From the NCBI GenBank assembly GCA_024336345.1, contig JANFOG010000003.1:626501-690500 (forward strand): 64,000 nucleotides of DNA, written 5' to 3'. Below are positions 36,760 through 49,108 of the stretch, one piece after another. Position numbers and translations under genes: made by a program. The notes under the pieces were generated by a model. The model made no database searches. It saw only the letters and a list, made by a program, of their open reading frames with translations, and was not told the DNA's origin. Positions within the stretch are counted from its first letter, which is position 1. Every line of letters begins with the position of its first letter. The DNA comes from Mariannaea sp. PMI_226 (taxonomy: Eukaryota; Ascomycota; Sordariomycetes; Hypocreales; Nectriaceae).

Positions 36760-38596
36760 CTAGGGTAGTAACCTCTTGGGTGTGCGAGGGTAGTAGCTGG
36801 CGAGATGAACACTTGGCAGGTTCAGGTACCAAGCCACAACTCGATCAAGTCCAATGCCACCACCACCGTGAGGAGGAACGCCTGCACTGCGGAAAATGTC
36901 TACATACTCCTTGATGCCAGGGCTAGCGGGGTCGACATCCTTCTTGCGGATTCGCGCCTCCAGCTCAGAAGGCACGTGGATACGCTGACCGCCAGAGAGA
37001 ATCTCCTGTCCTCGCATGAAGAAGTCGTATGCGTTGGTTACCTTGGGGTTCTCAGGGTCCTCCATCGCGTAGAATGGTCTAGCGCTCTCAGGGAACTTGT
37101 CCAAGACGTAAAAGTCTGTCTGATATTTTTCTCGGATCAACGCACCGAGCGCTTTCTCCTGGGGTGTTGACATGTCCTCCTCGTCAGAAACGTTGCGATA
37201 CTCCTCAGGTCCTTCAGCTCGGAGCAGAGCCTGACCTTCGGCAAAGGTCAGACGAACCTCCTTTCCGTCCTCGGGAAGGAGAAACTTTTCTGAGGGGTAG
37301 ATGGTTCGGATGAGAGCAATCTGGTCAGCACACCTCTCTTCAAGGCCGCGGAAGATGTAGAGAAGGACACCCTCAAGCATATGCATGACCTCGTGGTAGT
37401 CCTCTTCAATTTCCATCTCAAGATCAAGACCAGTGAACTGTAGGGAGGTTAGTTATCCCCGTTATTTCCATACTTCTTCGTGTCATTCGTGTAGAAAAGG
37501 GAGGAGCCATTCATACCTCAGTCATATGTCTAGGAGTGTTGGAGTTTTCTGCTCGGAAGACAGGTCCAATGCAAAAGACACGCTTGCGACCACCAGCAAT
37601 TTCAATCTGCTTATAGAATTGGGGGGACTGGGCCAGGTATGCCTGCTTATCGAAGTAAGGCATGCCAAATACGTTAGAACCACCCTCAGAGGCAGCATTG
37701 ATAAGGCAAGGTGCCTCAAATTGAACAAAGTTTTTGCTCTCGAGGTACTCGGAGAACAGCTTGCGAACAGTCATGCGAACATCAGCGATAGCTTGCTGGA
37801 CGGGAGCGCGCTTATGCATCACAGGGTTGTTGAGATGAGTCGCCATGCTGGCAGCGGGTACGGTATCGACAGAAAGGTTATCGACGCCCTCTGTAACCTC
37901 CTTGACAGCATCGCCAGCATCCTCGTCGTCGAAATTGGTAACTGCCTTGCTGGCAACAACTAGACCCATGCCCAAAACCTCGGGGCCTGCGGCAATGCAG
38001 TAGAACTTTGTAATGTGCAGCTCGTAGTCGGATACACGGACGCTCTTGACGGGCTCGAGAGGCTTTTGAACTGACGCCTCAACAAGAACGTAACTCTCCA
38101 GTCTCTGACCACCAATCCACTTGACCATCTGCTTGGAGACGGGAGTGCCTTCAGGGCTGGCAGCAACGACGCCTTGGATAGCCCAGTTGCGCTCCTCGCG
38201 AAGCTCAACAAAGGCCATCTTGGCGCCCTGCATACGAGCATTCTGAATCCAGGCACGGACCTTGATGGTCTTGCCGACGTGGTCATCATTAATATCCTTG
38301 AGCGCAACTCGCTCAGCATCGACCTTGGTGGTATGGTGAATATCGCCGTAGTTAGCCTTGGCCAGATCTTCGGTGTTACCAGCAGCAGCCTTGGCGGCGG
38401 CCTGCTTGGCTTGGTGCTCAGCGGCCCGACGAGCTTTCTCTGCCTCCTTCTTAGCCTTGGCCTCGGCCTTCTTGAGAGCCTTCTTTGAGGGACCGGCCTC
38501 GCCGCCCTCGCCGCCCTCTACGGGAGCAGCAGCAGCAGCAGCAGCAGCCTCGGGCTTCTCAACAGGAGGGGCAGCGTCGGTGGGAGCGTCAGCCAT
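36760..38596 (-). CDS. DPS1: Aspartyl-tRNA synthetase, cytoplasmic
   Basis: Exon 1 is 38596-37517, the intron 37516-37438 (79 nt, GTATGA donor) and exon 2 37437-36760, giving 585 residues. The enzyme charges tRNA-Asp. The N-terminus is Ala/Glu-rich, then Lys-rich (KKALKKAEAKAKKEAEKARR), the helical tRNA-binding extension usual in eukaryotic class IIb enzymes. An OB-fold anticodon-binding domain follows (about 95-195), then the class II catalytic core. Motif 2 contains FRAENSNTPRH (about 347-357), split from its continuation by the intron, and motif 3 contains GGGGIGLDRVV (551-561) with the ATP-binding Arg559. I chose the ATG at 38596 rather than 38677, because the extra 27 residues would precede the standard eukaryotic start and run into promoter-like sequence. 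A GCA/GCT repeat (38526-38551) encodes a poly-Ala run. Confidence 0.96.
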
Positions 38597-39822
38597 GTTG
38601 AAAAGTTGGTGGAATTGGAGGACAAGGGGTGGGGGGGAATAGGGTAGGACGTGGGCTATCGAAGCCTTCGAAACCAACGGACGGCCAAAAAGCCGATTAT
38701 AAGAGTCGGATCGGTATGAATCGAGTTGGTCAGTGACCGAAAAAGGAACGAAATCGGAAAAGAATCAGACGACACAGAGCCGATGACTCTTTTTTTCGGG
38801 TACAAGAGAAGGGTGACGTGAGGTGAGTTGGTGAGGGTGACGCATAAAAATGTGTGTGAAGACAGGACCAACCCATGGCGGGGTTGGTTCATAACTTGTG
38901 GCCGCACCTGCCCCGCCAAAGCAGGCGATTTGCTCACCTCCGACAGCGTCATGGTGGGGTTATCGCCAGTGATTGAATAATAAAAGTGACCTGCTCCATT
39001 GGTGTCGTTTTCCCTCAATTGGGAGGTACCTGCTGCGTACCATGCTTTGTGACACAGCCGGCCAAAGGCAAGGTACCTACCAACCTTACCTTTCCTTTTA
39101 AGGATCTCAACTACATATCGGGTACCTTACGCAAGAAAGGTACCAGCCAAGGTGGCATGGATAGATAATAAACACAGTGCTGCCGTATAAATCTCGAGAT
39201 TTCACCCTTGTCTTGCGGCGTGTCCGTCAGTCGCTGTTATTGAGCGGACCACATTATCAAAATGAGAAGAGAATGGGCGTTCTCCCATCGGCGGGTGTAT
39301 CGTAAGGAATCCTTTCTTCTTCTCTTCCCTCTCCTTATCCAACTTCACATCATCAAGCCATCGCAGAATCAATTCCAACCAGCGATTGCCTAGTATTAGA
39401 TGCAATGGTACGGTACACCAACGCAGGGAGTTCTGTTTTTTGACAGGCTCCTTCCTCCTCTAAGAAGGATTTGACTATATAAGTAACCTGAAAAGTTCCT
39501 ATCCTGGGCCCATGCCCCCGATCATGAATTGTCACCACCCCTCGCTTCCTCATCTCTCCTCATCTGAATTGCCATTAACCACACCCCCACCTCCTTGAAC
39601 GCCATTGCAACAAAATACACTGGATAACATAACATGCCACCTAAACCAGTGCACGAATTACGCCCTCCTCTCCGATATCGCTCTTTGCGAGAGTCATCTT
39701 ATGTCACAGCACTCTTCGCTCCGAGTCTTCCCCTGTATCGCCTGGATTCAATAAGAACAGTTGACACACAGCCATACACTTGGTGAGCATTAGGAGAACC
39801 CGAACCTGCTAGACCAGGGGCT
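38597..39822. other. Intergenic region, about 1.2 kb
   Basis: It separates two minus-strand genes: the AspRS promoter lies on the left and the Kog1 3' UTR on the right. It has several GGTACC and TACCTACC words (39060-39150). No ORF with family resemblance was found. Confidence 0.5.
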
Positions 39823-42800
39823 CTAGCCGAGGAATGATGGTTCAGACTTCTCGCAGGTAAATAGATTAATGTGGTGGTCGCCTCGTGCAGCACAGCCAAG
39901 GATGGGCCGATGTGGATGGAAGGCTGTCGCCGAGATTGGAGAGCTCCTATTTTGCTGAAGGAAGCTCGAGTAAGGCTCGACTGTTGACAGCTCATTTCCA
40001 TCCAGATTGAACATCTTGACTGTGTGATTTGATGTCCCACTGTCATCCTGTTAGTTACCATGCATCTGTTCTATTTTTATATTTCTGCCTTTGGGAGGGA
40101 TGGAAGGGATGTCTGATCGTTAGGGAGTCACTTACACTGCAAAAACCGGCAAGTGTTCATGCGTACTCGCTGTGCGAAGAGTGTCTCGTGTTGTCTGGAA
40201 TGAGTGGAGTGGTTTATCCATACGAATGTCCCACACCTTCACTTTGCCATTTCGACTGGCGCTGAGAAGTTCACGCTGACCGCCTCGCTGCATGTGAACA
40301 CTCTTTATCCATTGGCGGTCCGACTCCTCTTTCCACTTGCGTACCATCGCGTCCTGTGGGCGATTTCGGGTATCAAAGACTCGCACGGCACCATCCCCAA
40401 AGCCGGCAACAAATACGTTACCGGTCATCTGATCCGAGGTCAGGGATGTCACACAAGACCCCGACCGTGCTGGTATGTCCATAATACACGTTTCATATGC
40501 CGCGTACCACACCCGGATAACTCTGACATCTCCTGCAACGAGAACTCGTCCTGTTACCTGCTGCCAGTCAAATACCATACCTGAATTGATGTTGCTAGGC
40601 ACCATGTGAGTCAAGGCACGCCAAGCAGATGCAAGCTCGACCTCCTTTTCATCGTCATAGTTTCTGTACACACGAATCACTCCATCGGATGACCCAGTAA
40701 GCAAGAAGGCCTGGTCGTCTTCATTGATGAACTTCATGTCGCTGATCCTTGAGCCCTCAGGATTGCCGTTGCTGAATCGGCTCAGGCGGCCTTGCTTCTT
40801 CCAGTCCCATACGTAGACAGTGTTCGCATCGTCAGCCACTGCCAGATGATCCTCGAACTGGTGAAAGGTCATCTTGGCCGGCTGTGCTCCATTATTCACG
40901 ATTCCCAGTTGATTGTTCCATTTATGACTGCCAGCTTGTTGTTTCAATGGCTGAGTCTCCCGCAGGATATTCTCGTTTCGGGCTCGTCGCCAAAGTCGCT
41001 CGTTGTACTCGGTGCTCCCTGGTTCATCCGCCTCACTAGGTTTCATTTGTGGCTCACGGAAGTATTCAATAGACCATTCTAGGAATCTACTCTTCAATGG
41101 AAGGACTGGTGACTTGGTTAAGTCTCGCTTCTCATAAGATCCAGACATCGGTTCTCGGGAGGTGTGATATTGAGATGACGTTGTTGAATCGTCCCTCTGT
41201 TCAGGAGGAGTGGAAAGCTGGCTCGGGGTTATTTTCAATGAAGGGGATCTCGGAAGTGCGGGAGATGTTGGGGTCGTTGGCCGTGATTTGTCCTCCGTGC
41301 CGATTAGTGATGGAAACAAAAGGCTAGCGGTTCTGCGAAGCAAGCCAGGAGAAGGCAGCGGTTGCGTGTTAGGTGTTCCAACAAGTGTGTTTCGCTGAAT
41401 AGCATTGGCGGCATTCCTATGGGCCAACACTTGTGCCCGTCGCTGGATCTCGTTCATCACCAGCTGCACCGTGCTTCCAACAGCCGAGTTGAGCAGTGCA
41501 TGATGCACATAATCGACGACGATGGTGGCCTCTCGCTGTACTTCTGGGTGAGGATCTACGCTGAGGACGAGAGCAAGCTTCCACAATGCCATATATACCG
41601 TGTTGTGTGATATCCCATGTCCGGCAGACTTAGTGCTTCCGTCTTGGTTTCGACTGTCGTGTCTTCCGTGGAGTCCCACCTTGGGTTCCGACCCATGTTC
41701 ATTATGTGGGAAGGCTAGATATTCTTTCTCTTCGGCAAGCTGCTCGTAGGCTGCAACCATGAACTTATTTTCAAAACGGTCGACGAAGCGCGACAGGAAG
41801 ACGACAAATTCCTTGCGGACCATGGGGCTGCCGTCATTGCCCATGTCGAGAATCGTCCAGGCGATCGATTCCTCGATTCGAGCAACCTCATCCGTCAGAT
41901 CGGGAATACCGAGGAATGTTGTCATAGCGTGCATCATAGCGGCTCGAACTTCACAGCATGGGTCCTTATTGAGGCACGCCAGCTTCATGTAGGCGTTCTC
42001 TCGAATGCCTCGCCACTTTGCTTCGGGTAAGTCCTGCCAAAGCTGACTGATGCATAGGCATGCCCATTGTCGCAGAAGTGGGTTCTCTTCGTTCTGAAGA
42101 TGAGTAAGACAGTACGACATAATGTCGGTTTGGTTGCAGACCATCTGCCCGTTCTTGTAATCCTTGCAGAGCATGGCAAGGATAAAGGCACACATAGCTT
42201 TATGCTCATCACTATCCACCACAGGTAGGCCCTCAGAAGGCTTCAAAATCTGAGCAAAGTAACTGTACCCGCTGTCTTTGATAAGATCTTGTTGACAGGA
42301 AATATCCACAGCAATAAGACGAGCCCAAATGAAGACCATAACAGGTTTGAGCTCGGCTGCTGCAGATTGCAAAAGCTTCAGCACGTACGGGAAAATACCG
42401 ATGCTGAGTGCAAGTTGCACTGACCAAGGGCCAAGATCCAAGAACCTGCCTAAGAGAATGAGTGCTCGTACTCGATGCTGTTGGCTAAGGAGAACTTGAA
42501 GCAATACTGGTAGCTGGTCCGGGGATTTCTGCGCCATGGCGTCCCCTCTGGTTAGGTAAACATCAAAAGCAGTAAGCTGCTCAGTGAAAAAGGTGGAGTT
42601 CTGGTATTCGTAGTCAATACCCTCACTTTCTTTCTTTTCTAGCATTGGAAGTTGAGCTAGGGCTGTATCAACAGCGAGGTCCCAAGTTTCCCATAGAGGA
42701 TGCTGGTGCGTATCCGGAAGCGCAGGGTAAGACTGTGGGTGGCAGCCATAGACGGTCATAACGCGCTGGGCCAGCAGAAAGTTCCGGAACAAAGCGGCAA

Positions 42801-44428
42801 CCATGAGATCCTGGCGGAAGAACTTGCGGAAGAGATCACGGGGCAGTGTCGTCCAAGCAATACTGTCTGTAATTGCAGTGAAAATCCAGTTCAGCTCACC
42901 CAAGGGAGTACGTCGTTCTTGAAGACGACCCGGTAATTTTTTGGCTCGCTCAGGTGTCAGACCTGTCTTCAACGGGTTCTGAAGGACAAAAAACCATAGA
43001 GCCATCTCAATTGGTGTCGTCAGACATGCGGTGAAAAGGTCAGCGGGCAGGCGAGGATTGGTTGGCAGGTTTTCTTTCACTGCACAAGCCGCTAGGTGAA
43101 TGTATGGCCGGAAATTCGTCTTCACGTAGTTTGGGTCACGCTCACTTGCCTCATCCTCTTCCTCTTCATGTTTCTCTACGAAGCGATGGTAGTTGTTCAA
43201 AATGTTGCCAGCCTCTGAGCAGTCCCATACAAAGATTGTGGGCGCTTGTAACCAATGTTGCAGGTCGTATAGAGACACCGGAATGTACTGTGTGTAGTTC
43301 TTGTTAAACACCCAGATCTCGCCTGAGGCTGTAGGTTTAGGAACTCCATGTCCATTGTAATGCATCAGCACGCGCTCATCTTTTGCATTTCGACGTAATG
43401 AGATGCAGAACTTCTTAGTCTCTTCCACTGATGGATCCAGATACTGCTTGTAGCGAGCTCTAATAGCTAGTGTCTCATATTGGGCTTGGAGGGCCTTGCC
43501 GATATTTTCAAGGGCTTTTTGAATGGGTGGCACGGTTGGGTCAGTCCAGGCCTCCAACTTGGCACCGGGACTGGTCTTGAGCTGGTCCGGCGGTTCAACA
43601 CCGATATTGAGGCAGACTGCAAGTGCTGCAGAAACAGTTTTGAGTCGATCTCGCTGGCGCCAATCCTGGAGCTCGTACTGGATCGGTTTCGGTCTTCCGG
43701 TTGTCTCGTGGCGCTTGTCGGTGAAGTACATGTACCAGTTCTGAGCAAAATCAATCAGTACTAAGACCAACTCTAGAAAAGCGAGAAAGAAAGTTCTGGG
43801 CGCAATGCCTGAAAATGTAAGCTGGCGCATGCCGTAAGGGAAGGAGCCTTGGCTGCGTTTTTGGGATCTACTAGGGGTAGGATCATTCACAGCATTTGAA
43901 CTCGGAACTCGCCATGAAATCAAGGGATGACCGATTCACACATAGCCCTTCACACCACAGAGATTCCGTGGAGATAAGGAACCAACAGCCCGAAGGCCCG
44001 TGGGTGGACAGGACATGGAACATGTAGACTTGAACAGAACGGTAAGGCCAACTTACATTGGCAAGCTGAGAAATGATGTCCTCGGACTGGTAGTGGTCCT
44101 CAAACCCGTGCCTGGCCCCCCATTCAGGAATCTCGTCTTCGAGTGGCTCCGCCTCATCAATTGCGCGATGCGCGTATTCGCTCTTCGACCGCAACAGCCG
44201 TGGCTTCGCGGGTCGAGTTGTTCTCGATGGCGTCATGTCATCTCTGATTTGTGAGGAAGATATTCCGTTTCGCTGTCCTGGGGCACTTGATGGGCGTGCA
44301 TCGTCGTCGCCATTGGAACTCGTGTCGTAGGCAGAGCGACCGTTTGTGATTGACTGAGCTCTGGAAGAGTTCCCGTTGGTCTCAGCCGCAGGTGCGGAGG
44401 TGCCGTTGAGGTCTGATCTCAGAGCCAT
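39823..44428 (-). CDS. KOG1: TORC1 subunit Kog1/Raptor
   Basis: Exons are 44428-44057, 43740-40136 and 40039-39823, giving 1397 residues. Introns are 43741-44056 (316 nt, long for this window) and 40040-40135 (96 nt). The N-terminal 124 residues are disordered. The Raptor N-terminal caspase-like domain follows (about 125-400), with HYNGHG (251-256) and FVWDCSEAG (around 294-302), the positions corresponding to a caspase dyad; Raptor uses this fold for substrate binding rather than proteolysis. HEAT/armadillo repeats occupy roughly 450-850, a low-complexity Ser/Pro/Thr linker about 900-1020, and WD40 repeats the C-terminal third (for example VYVWDW, FDTRNRP, KVWDIRMDKP). The second splice join restores PVFAVGTSNHTVKMFN across the exons, which fixes the acceptor after GATGACAG. 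Kog1 presents substrates to Tor kinase in nutrient signalling at the vacuole. Confidence 0.97.
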
Positions 44429-47400
44429 TGCGGCGTCGGTCGGAGGATGTGTTATCGGTCGTAAATCAACAACGGGCTGAAGCCTGCAAAGAAGGTTCTG
44501 TTGAGAAGCAGCGGAGAGTGCGACGTTTGATATAGTACGCTGCGGTCATGGCCTATGCGGGAGATCAAGCCTGCATGGCGACCAGCGCTCGTGTGCGGAA
44601 GGCGACAGGAGAAATCCTAAATTGGGAGTAGGAAGGTGTAATGATAAGCGTTTGGCTGTCAAAGGATGGGTGTCGGCGATGTGGTTGATAGAGCAGGCCA
44701 GCCGAGAGTTGAAGTTTCGATTCCGTGGACCTTGGGCGGATGACCAGGCCAAACGCAGAAATTAGGAATAATTAACTACCGTACCTTCCAGTCGCCGGAT
44801 AGGCCACAGCTAGCAGGCGCGACTCTTAGCTTCTGGTGTCAGGTGTGGATGCTGAGCTTCAGTGGCTGAATAAGTCAGTTAGTGGACGCTGCTTGGAAGG
44901 CACGGAGTACGAGAATGGAGTACGGAGTAATCTGTACATGGATTCCTAATAAGTCTCCATGTAGGTCTATTATTAAATGCCTCCTTCCACGGCTTCTGAG
45001 ACTGATTCCTAATTCTGTGAGTGATGCCTTGTAATGTTTTGAGATTGTCAGGTAAAAATCACTGGCTTTCTGTGCAATGAGTCAATGGGCAGATCTCATT
45101 GAAGTTCTCTCAAAGGGCCATTTTGCACTCAGATGGCATCCAATGCCCCAGGTACTTAGCCCCCCCTACCTTTCTAACTCACATGCTGAGTGCCTAGCGT
45201 CACGACCCAATGACGCTGTCACAGCTGCACGTCCAACAGCCTTGGCATCACGTAGCTTCCACGCTAAGTCATATCAGGTAAGCACAGAGGAAGCTCGTGA
45301 CTCTGCACGTGGTTTTGCTTTGTAAATACCAGGTGCTGGTACTATGTATCACATAGTGGACGGGACCCAACGCGAAAACTATTGTCCCATATAAAAGGGG
45401 GGTACGAATCAATGAGTAGGGAGTCTTCAGGGAACATCTTATCATTGATAATCAGTCGCCCTTCGTCACGGGTATTATAAAAGCATTGTTTTGGTAGGTA
45501 TGGGCAAGAATTTCGAACACTAGATGCGTCACTTGAGGTGTCGAGTTTGTATCAAAGCTCTTTTACCCAGCATGCGTCTAGCCACCCCCTTTTTCTGGGT
45601 GCTCACAGTTTTGGGATCCAGACACAGCGCAATGGATTAGTAACCTGCTGCATTTACTTTTCGACCAGGCAAGGTACGACTGGATGAAGTATACCCAGTA
45701 CCCAATCAGCCAGCCAATATTGCCAAGCTATCAGCATGCGCTGGCAATTTTCTCGAATCCCGTGTCGTGATCGGTGTGCACACGTCTCTTTTTGGTATTA
45801 TCTGTTCGCCTTGCGTGTATCCTGCTCCGCTGCAAGCTGAATAGTTACATTTTGATCCGCAAGGCTTGATCAAAGTGACTGATGTCAAGTCAGCCCTGCT
45901 CTTAAGCTGGCGTCGTCGGGAGTTCCAGACCTACGATTAATATCCTCATCAAGAAAGAAAACTGTTCTGTACATACTGTAGCATTGCTTGGCTCTTTGCT
46001 CAAATTTCTGAGTTGGGTGGCATCACGAAAAGATCCGACCAATTCAGGCATCCAAGCGAAGCAGACAAACGGGAGGAACCGAGGAAAGTTGCAGTAGATT
46101 GAGAAGCCCTGCCACGCAGAAGACGCTAACTAATCCCACCGGATCGATGCGCAAAAATTGCCTGGCCGCTTCCTGTCGACTCAGGGTGTCCAGTGATTAG
46201 GAGCGTCTACTGGAACCAGTATGACCAAATGATGACTATGTTGTCCGATATGATTTAAAAAAAAAAAAAATTAAAAAAAAGTTGGCTACGGCTTGGCTTC
46301 TATAGAAAGGCATCAGATATGCGTTCGTAATAAAGGTACGGGGCTGAGATAATTATAATCCCGATCATCTTCGAACAAGAATTGTTCTATCATAGACAAA
46401 ACCTGCATATAATGGCAAGCTTGAGAGCTTGAGTGGGTGTAACGAAGCTGGGCCCGTGCTCTCAGCCGCTCCTTTCCTCCTGGGGTCATTTATTAGTGAG
46501 AACTTGAAACGAGCGAGGCATGGGGCAAAGGCATGATGAACAGGCGCCGACAAGGCCAGACAGCTGGAGAAGAATCAATTTAATATCCGAAAGGATCAGG
46601 GTCATGGTGGCCACAAGCACTCCCTTCAATTGATAAACCTGGTCTCTGATTATTTGGCCGCCACACTGGGCGATAGATGGAATTAGGTTCGTGTTTTATT
46701 TATCATTTTCAGCCATCCTACTACATGGGTAATTACGATGGACTGAACTACTACGCATGGGCATGAGGAGGTAGTTGACATTCGCAGCATGAGCTGTGGG
46801 AGAAAGGTGTGGAGATGTGCGTAAGGTACGGTACCTAGGTAGGTAAGGTATATAAGGTAAATTAGTGTGCAAAGCGATGTGACGCACAGGCGTTAACGGG
46901 TCTTGATGAATACCTTGTCAAGTACTTCGTAGCTTGTTGGAAAGAATGTCGTGGGGCCAAGGAAAACTCGGAGGAGGAGGAATCCAAACTGCGCCGCGAT
47001 GATGAGATTCAGTCTGCGTAAGATGTGTCTAGCTAGAAAGTATTCACAATGCATGCAACCCAAATGTGCAGTGAAACGAGACGCCGAGAGCTTATGAATT
47101 CTGACAACGATGGTGAGTTAAGTACACATGATGCAATGCGACATTACACCAGGTATTACTTATACGTCACCTTCAAGGCGAAAGGCACGTACAACACCTT
47201 GGATCATGCCAGGGTGCTCAATTGCCAATATAAAGCCCCGTACCAACTACCTACTGTACTAAGGTACAATAGAGACTCCGTAAACTCATACGTAAGTGGG
47301 TAGGTACTTTGTTCATAATTAGGTATCTCGCACAGATTGCCTCGTGGGTGAGGAGAAGGGAAACCCCTAATAAGCATCATCGAATGTGGTCAGATGTGAT

Positions 47401-49108
47401 GGAAGAAATATAAGAGGTCTTGCTTGACCTTTGCTTTCTCTCCCTTTAGCGCCATCTTGGGGATCTTGTTAGCCAACTTGGGAAGCTGTAAAAATACAAG
47501 GCAGCCAAAGAAGGTCTAAAGAAGGCCGAGAATGGAGGTAAGTGGCCCTACTGTAGGATAGTGCACGATTGGATCTTTCTTGAGAGGCGATTTTTCAGAA
47601 TGGGAAGCACGCCAACGCGCTATCGAGGGCGAGCTCCATGTCTTCCTTTGGCAGAAGCCTGTTAACTATGGAGTGTCAGGCACCAGTTCTTTTGCCCAAT
47701 GGAACATTCCATCAAGTTTGACGGCGGCGGGAAGTACAGTACCTCTTCAGGCGCGTCGTGCAAGTATTGCATATACGGATACTTGGTTGATCATTTCTCT
47801 GGATGAAAAGGGCCATTGGCAGCATCATACAGTGCACATCTTGCCATCAAAATGTTCAGCCCCTGGATTTTAAAAGGGGATGGCGCTGTTTCCACTGCAG
47901 AGTACTCCTCGTTAACCTGGGCCGTAGCTGCGAGCGAGACTGGGCCACGTGTACCTCCACTGTACCTGCGGACAATTAGGCTCCACCAAGCATCCCCCAC
48001 AAAGCTCAAGTTGTCCAAGTCAAGGGCAGAGTGACACACTGTATGGGCTGTGGTGGATGCAAGACCTGCAACCCCTAAAAAAAATGTAACGACCCGCTGG
48101 GCCGCTAAACCACACCAGATCCGCGATTGGCTGGGCTGTGGCTCGACACAGGGACAGCAGGCCAGTCAGTGGCCCGGTTTCCGCAGCTGAGTGCCACCGA
48201 GCCAGGAACAGCAGCCCTGAAGTTCTAGTTCAAGGCGGAGGGACTTGGAGGTTACAGGCCGCCCCAGCCAGTGAGGAGAATGGCAGGAGGGTCTAGGTGC
48301 ACTACGTACATACTACGTACATACTACGTACAGTAGTATAACCACGCCGCGTTCAAAAGTACGAAGCGCAGTACCACAGTTCGACAGGTGCGCTGGGCCG
48401 GCTCGGTCGTCCCAGTCAGTCCCTCAGTCCCCAGTCCTGTCCTCATTCCCATCCCAGGCCCAGCAAGAGCAACAGCATCCAACAGGGGCAAAGGTCTGGC
48501 ATTTTCCCCAACTTCCCGTCAGCTTCGCCATTAAGCTGTCATCGTTACTTTCTCTCTTCTTGAACGTATCATCCCCGCGACGGCGTTTCCATCCTCCGGC
48601 GCGGTACGGACTTGCTTCATCTGAAACCCGAGTCCCTGGGGACCCCCGATCCCATTCCTAGCAACTTGCTGTCCTGGCTGCCAGCCCGACTCAGGCTCCG
48701 CGCTCCTCAACGGCTTTGTTAGAGCGCATCCATCCATACTCCATATTCCAACCCCCTCCTCGTCTTCTAAAAATTCGGGAGGTTGAACCAGAAATCTTCC
48801 CACGACAATTCGCTTTCCCTTTGCGCCTCCATCCAATGCTATTCCAGCCATTTCGAGCTTCGAGCACCCTATCCTTCGTTCCTGCGACTCTGGCTGGAGC
48901 TGCCCGCCCGATCGAGCCACACACCCCATCAACCAAGACAACGCCAACGCCCCAAGTTTACGATTTTGCCATCGATCGTCTTGATCCCTCTCTCTTCTGA
49001 CCTGCGACGACACTGAGCCAAACATATTTGCTTCTTCCTCACACGAAAACCTATAGTGTTATTGCCTGAAGCAATTTCCCGCCGCCGAGCGGCCGCCTTC
49101 TCATCATC
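44429..49108. other. Gene-free stretch between divergent genes, about 4.7 kb
   Basis: This is the upstream region shared by KOG1 (minus) and the Tea1-like gene (plus). The ORFs are short and unlike known proteins. It holds an A12/A8 tract (46257-46280), a TACCTAGGTAGGTAAGG word (46833-46849) and an 11-base tandem repeat at 48301-48333. The final 0.7 kb (48400-49108) is C/T-rich, as a leader of the Tea1-like gene would be. No RNA gene was recognised. Confidence 0.55.
48301..48333. repeat. 11-base tandem repeat, three copies
   Basis: The unit ACTACGTACAT occurs three times head to tail, the last ending in G instead of T, followed directly by AGTAGTATA. It contains the palindrome TACGTA and lies about 0.8 kb upstream of the Tea1-like start. 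Confidence 0.9.

Noticed and set aside
38597..38677. Upstream in-frame ATG extending AspRS by 27 residues
   Set aside because: The extension is not like known AspRS N-termini, and the ATG at 38596 starts the typical Ala/Lys-rich extension.
40016..40050. Alternative acceptor after TAACAG (position 40048) for the last KOG1 intron
   Set aside because: With the GTAAGT donor it breaks the frame; the acceptor eight bases further on restores PVFAVGTSNHTVKMFN.
48301..48333. Possible CRISPR-like array
   Set aside because: The units are 11 bases without spacers, and the genome is eukaryotic; it is a simple tandem repeat.
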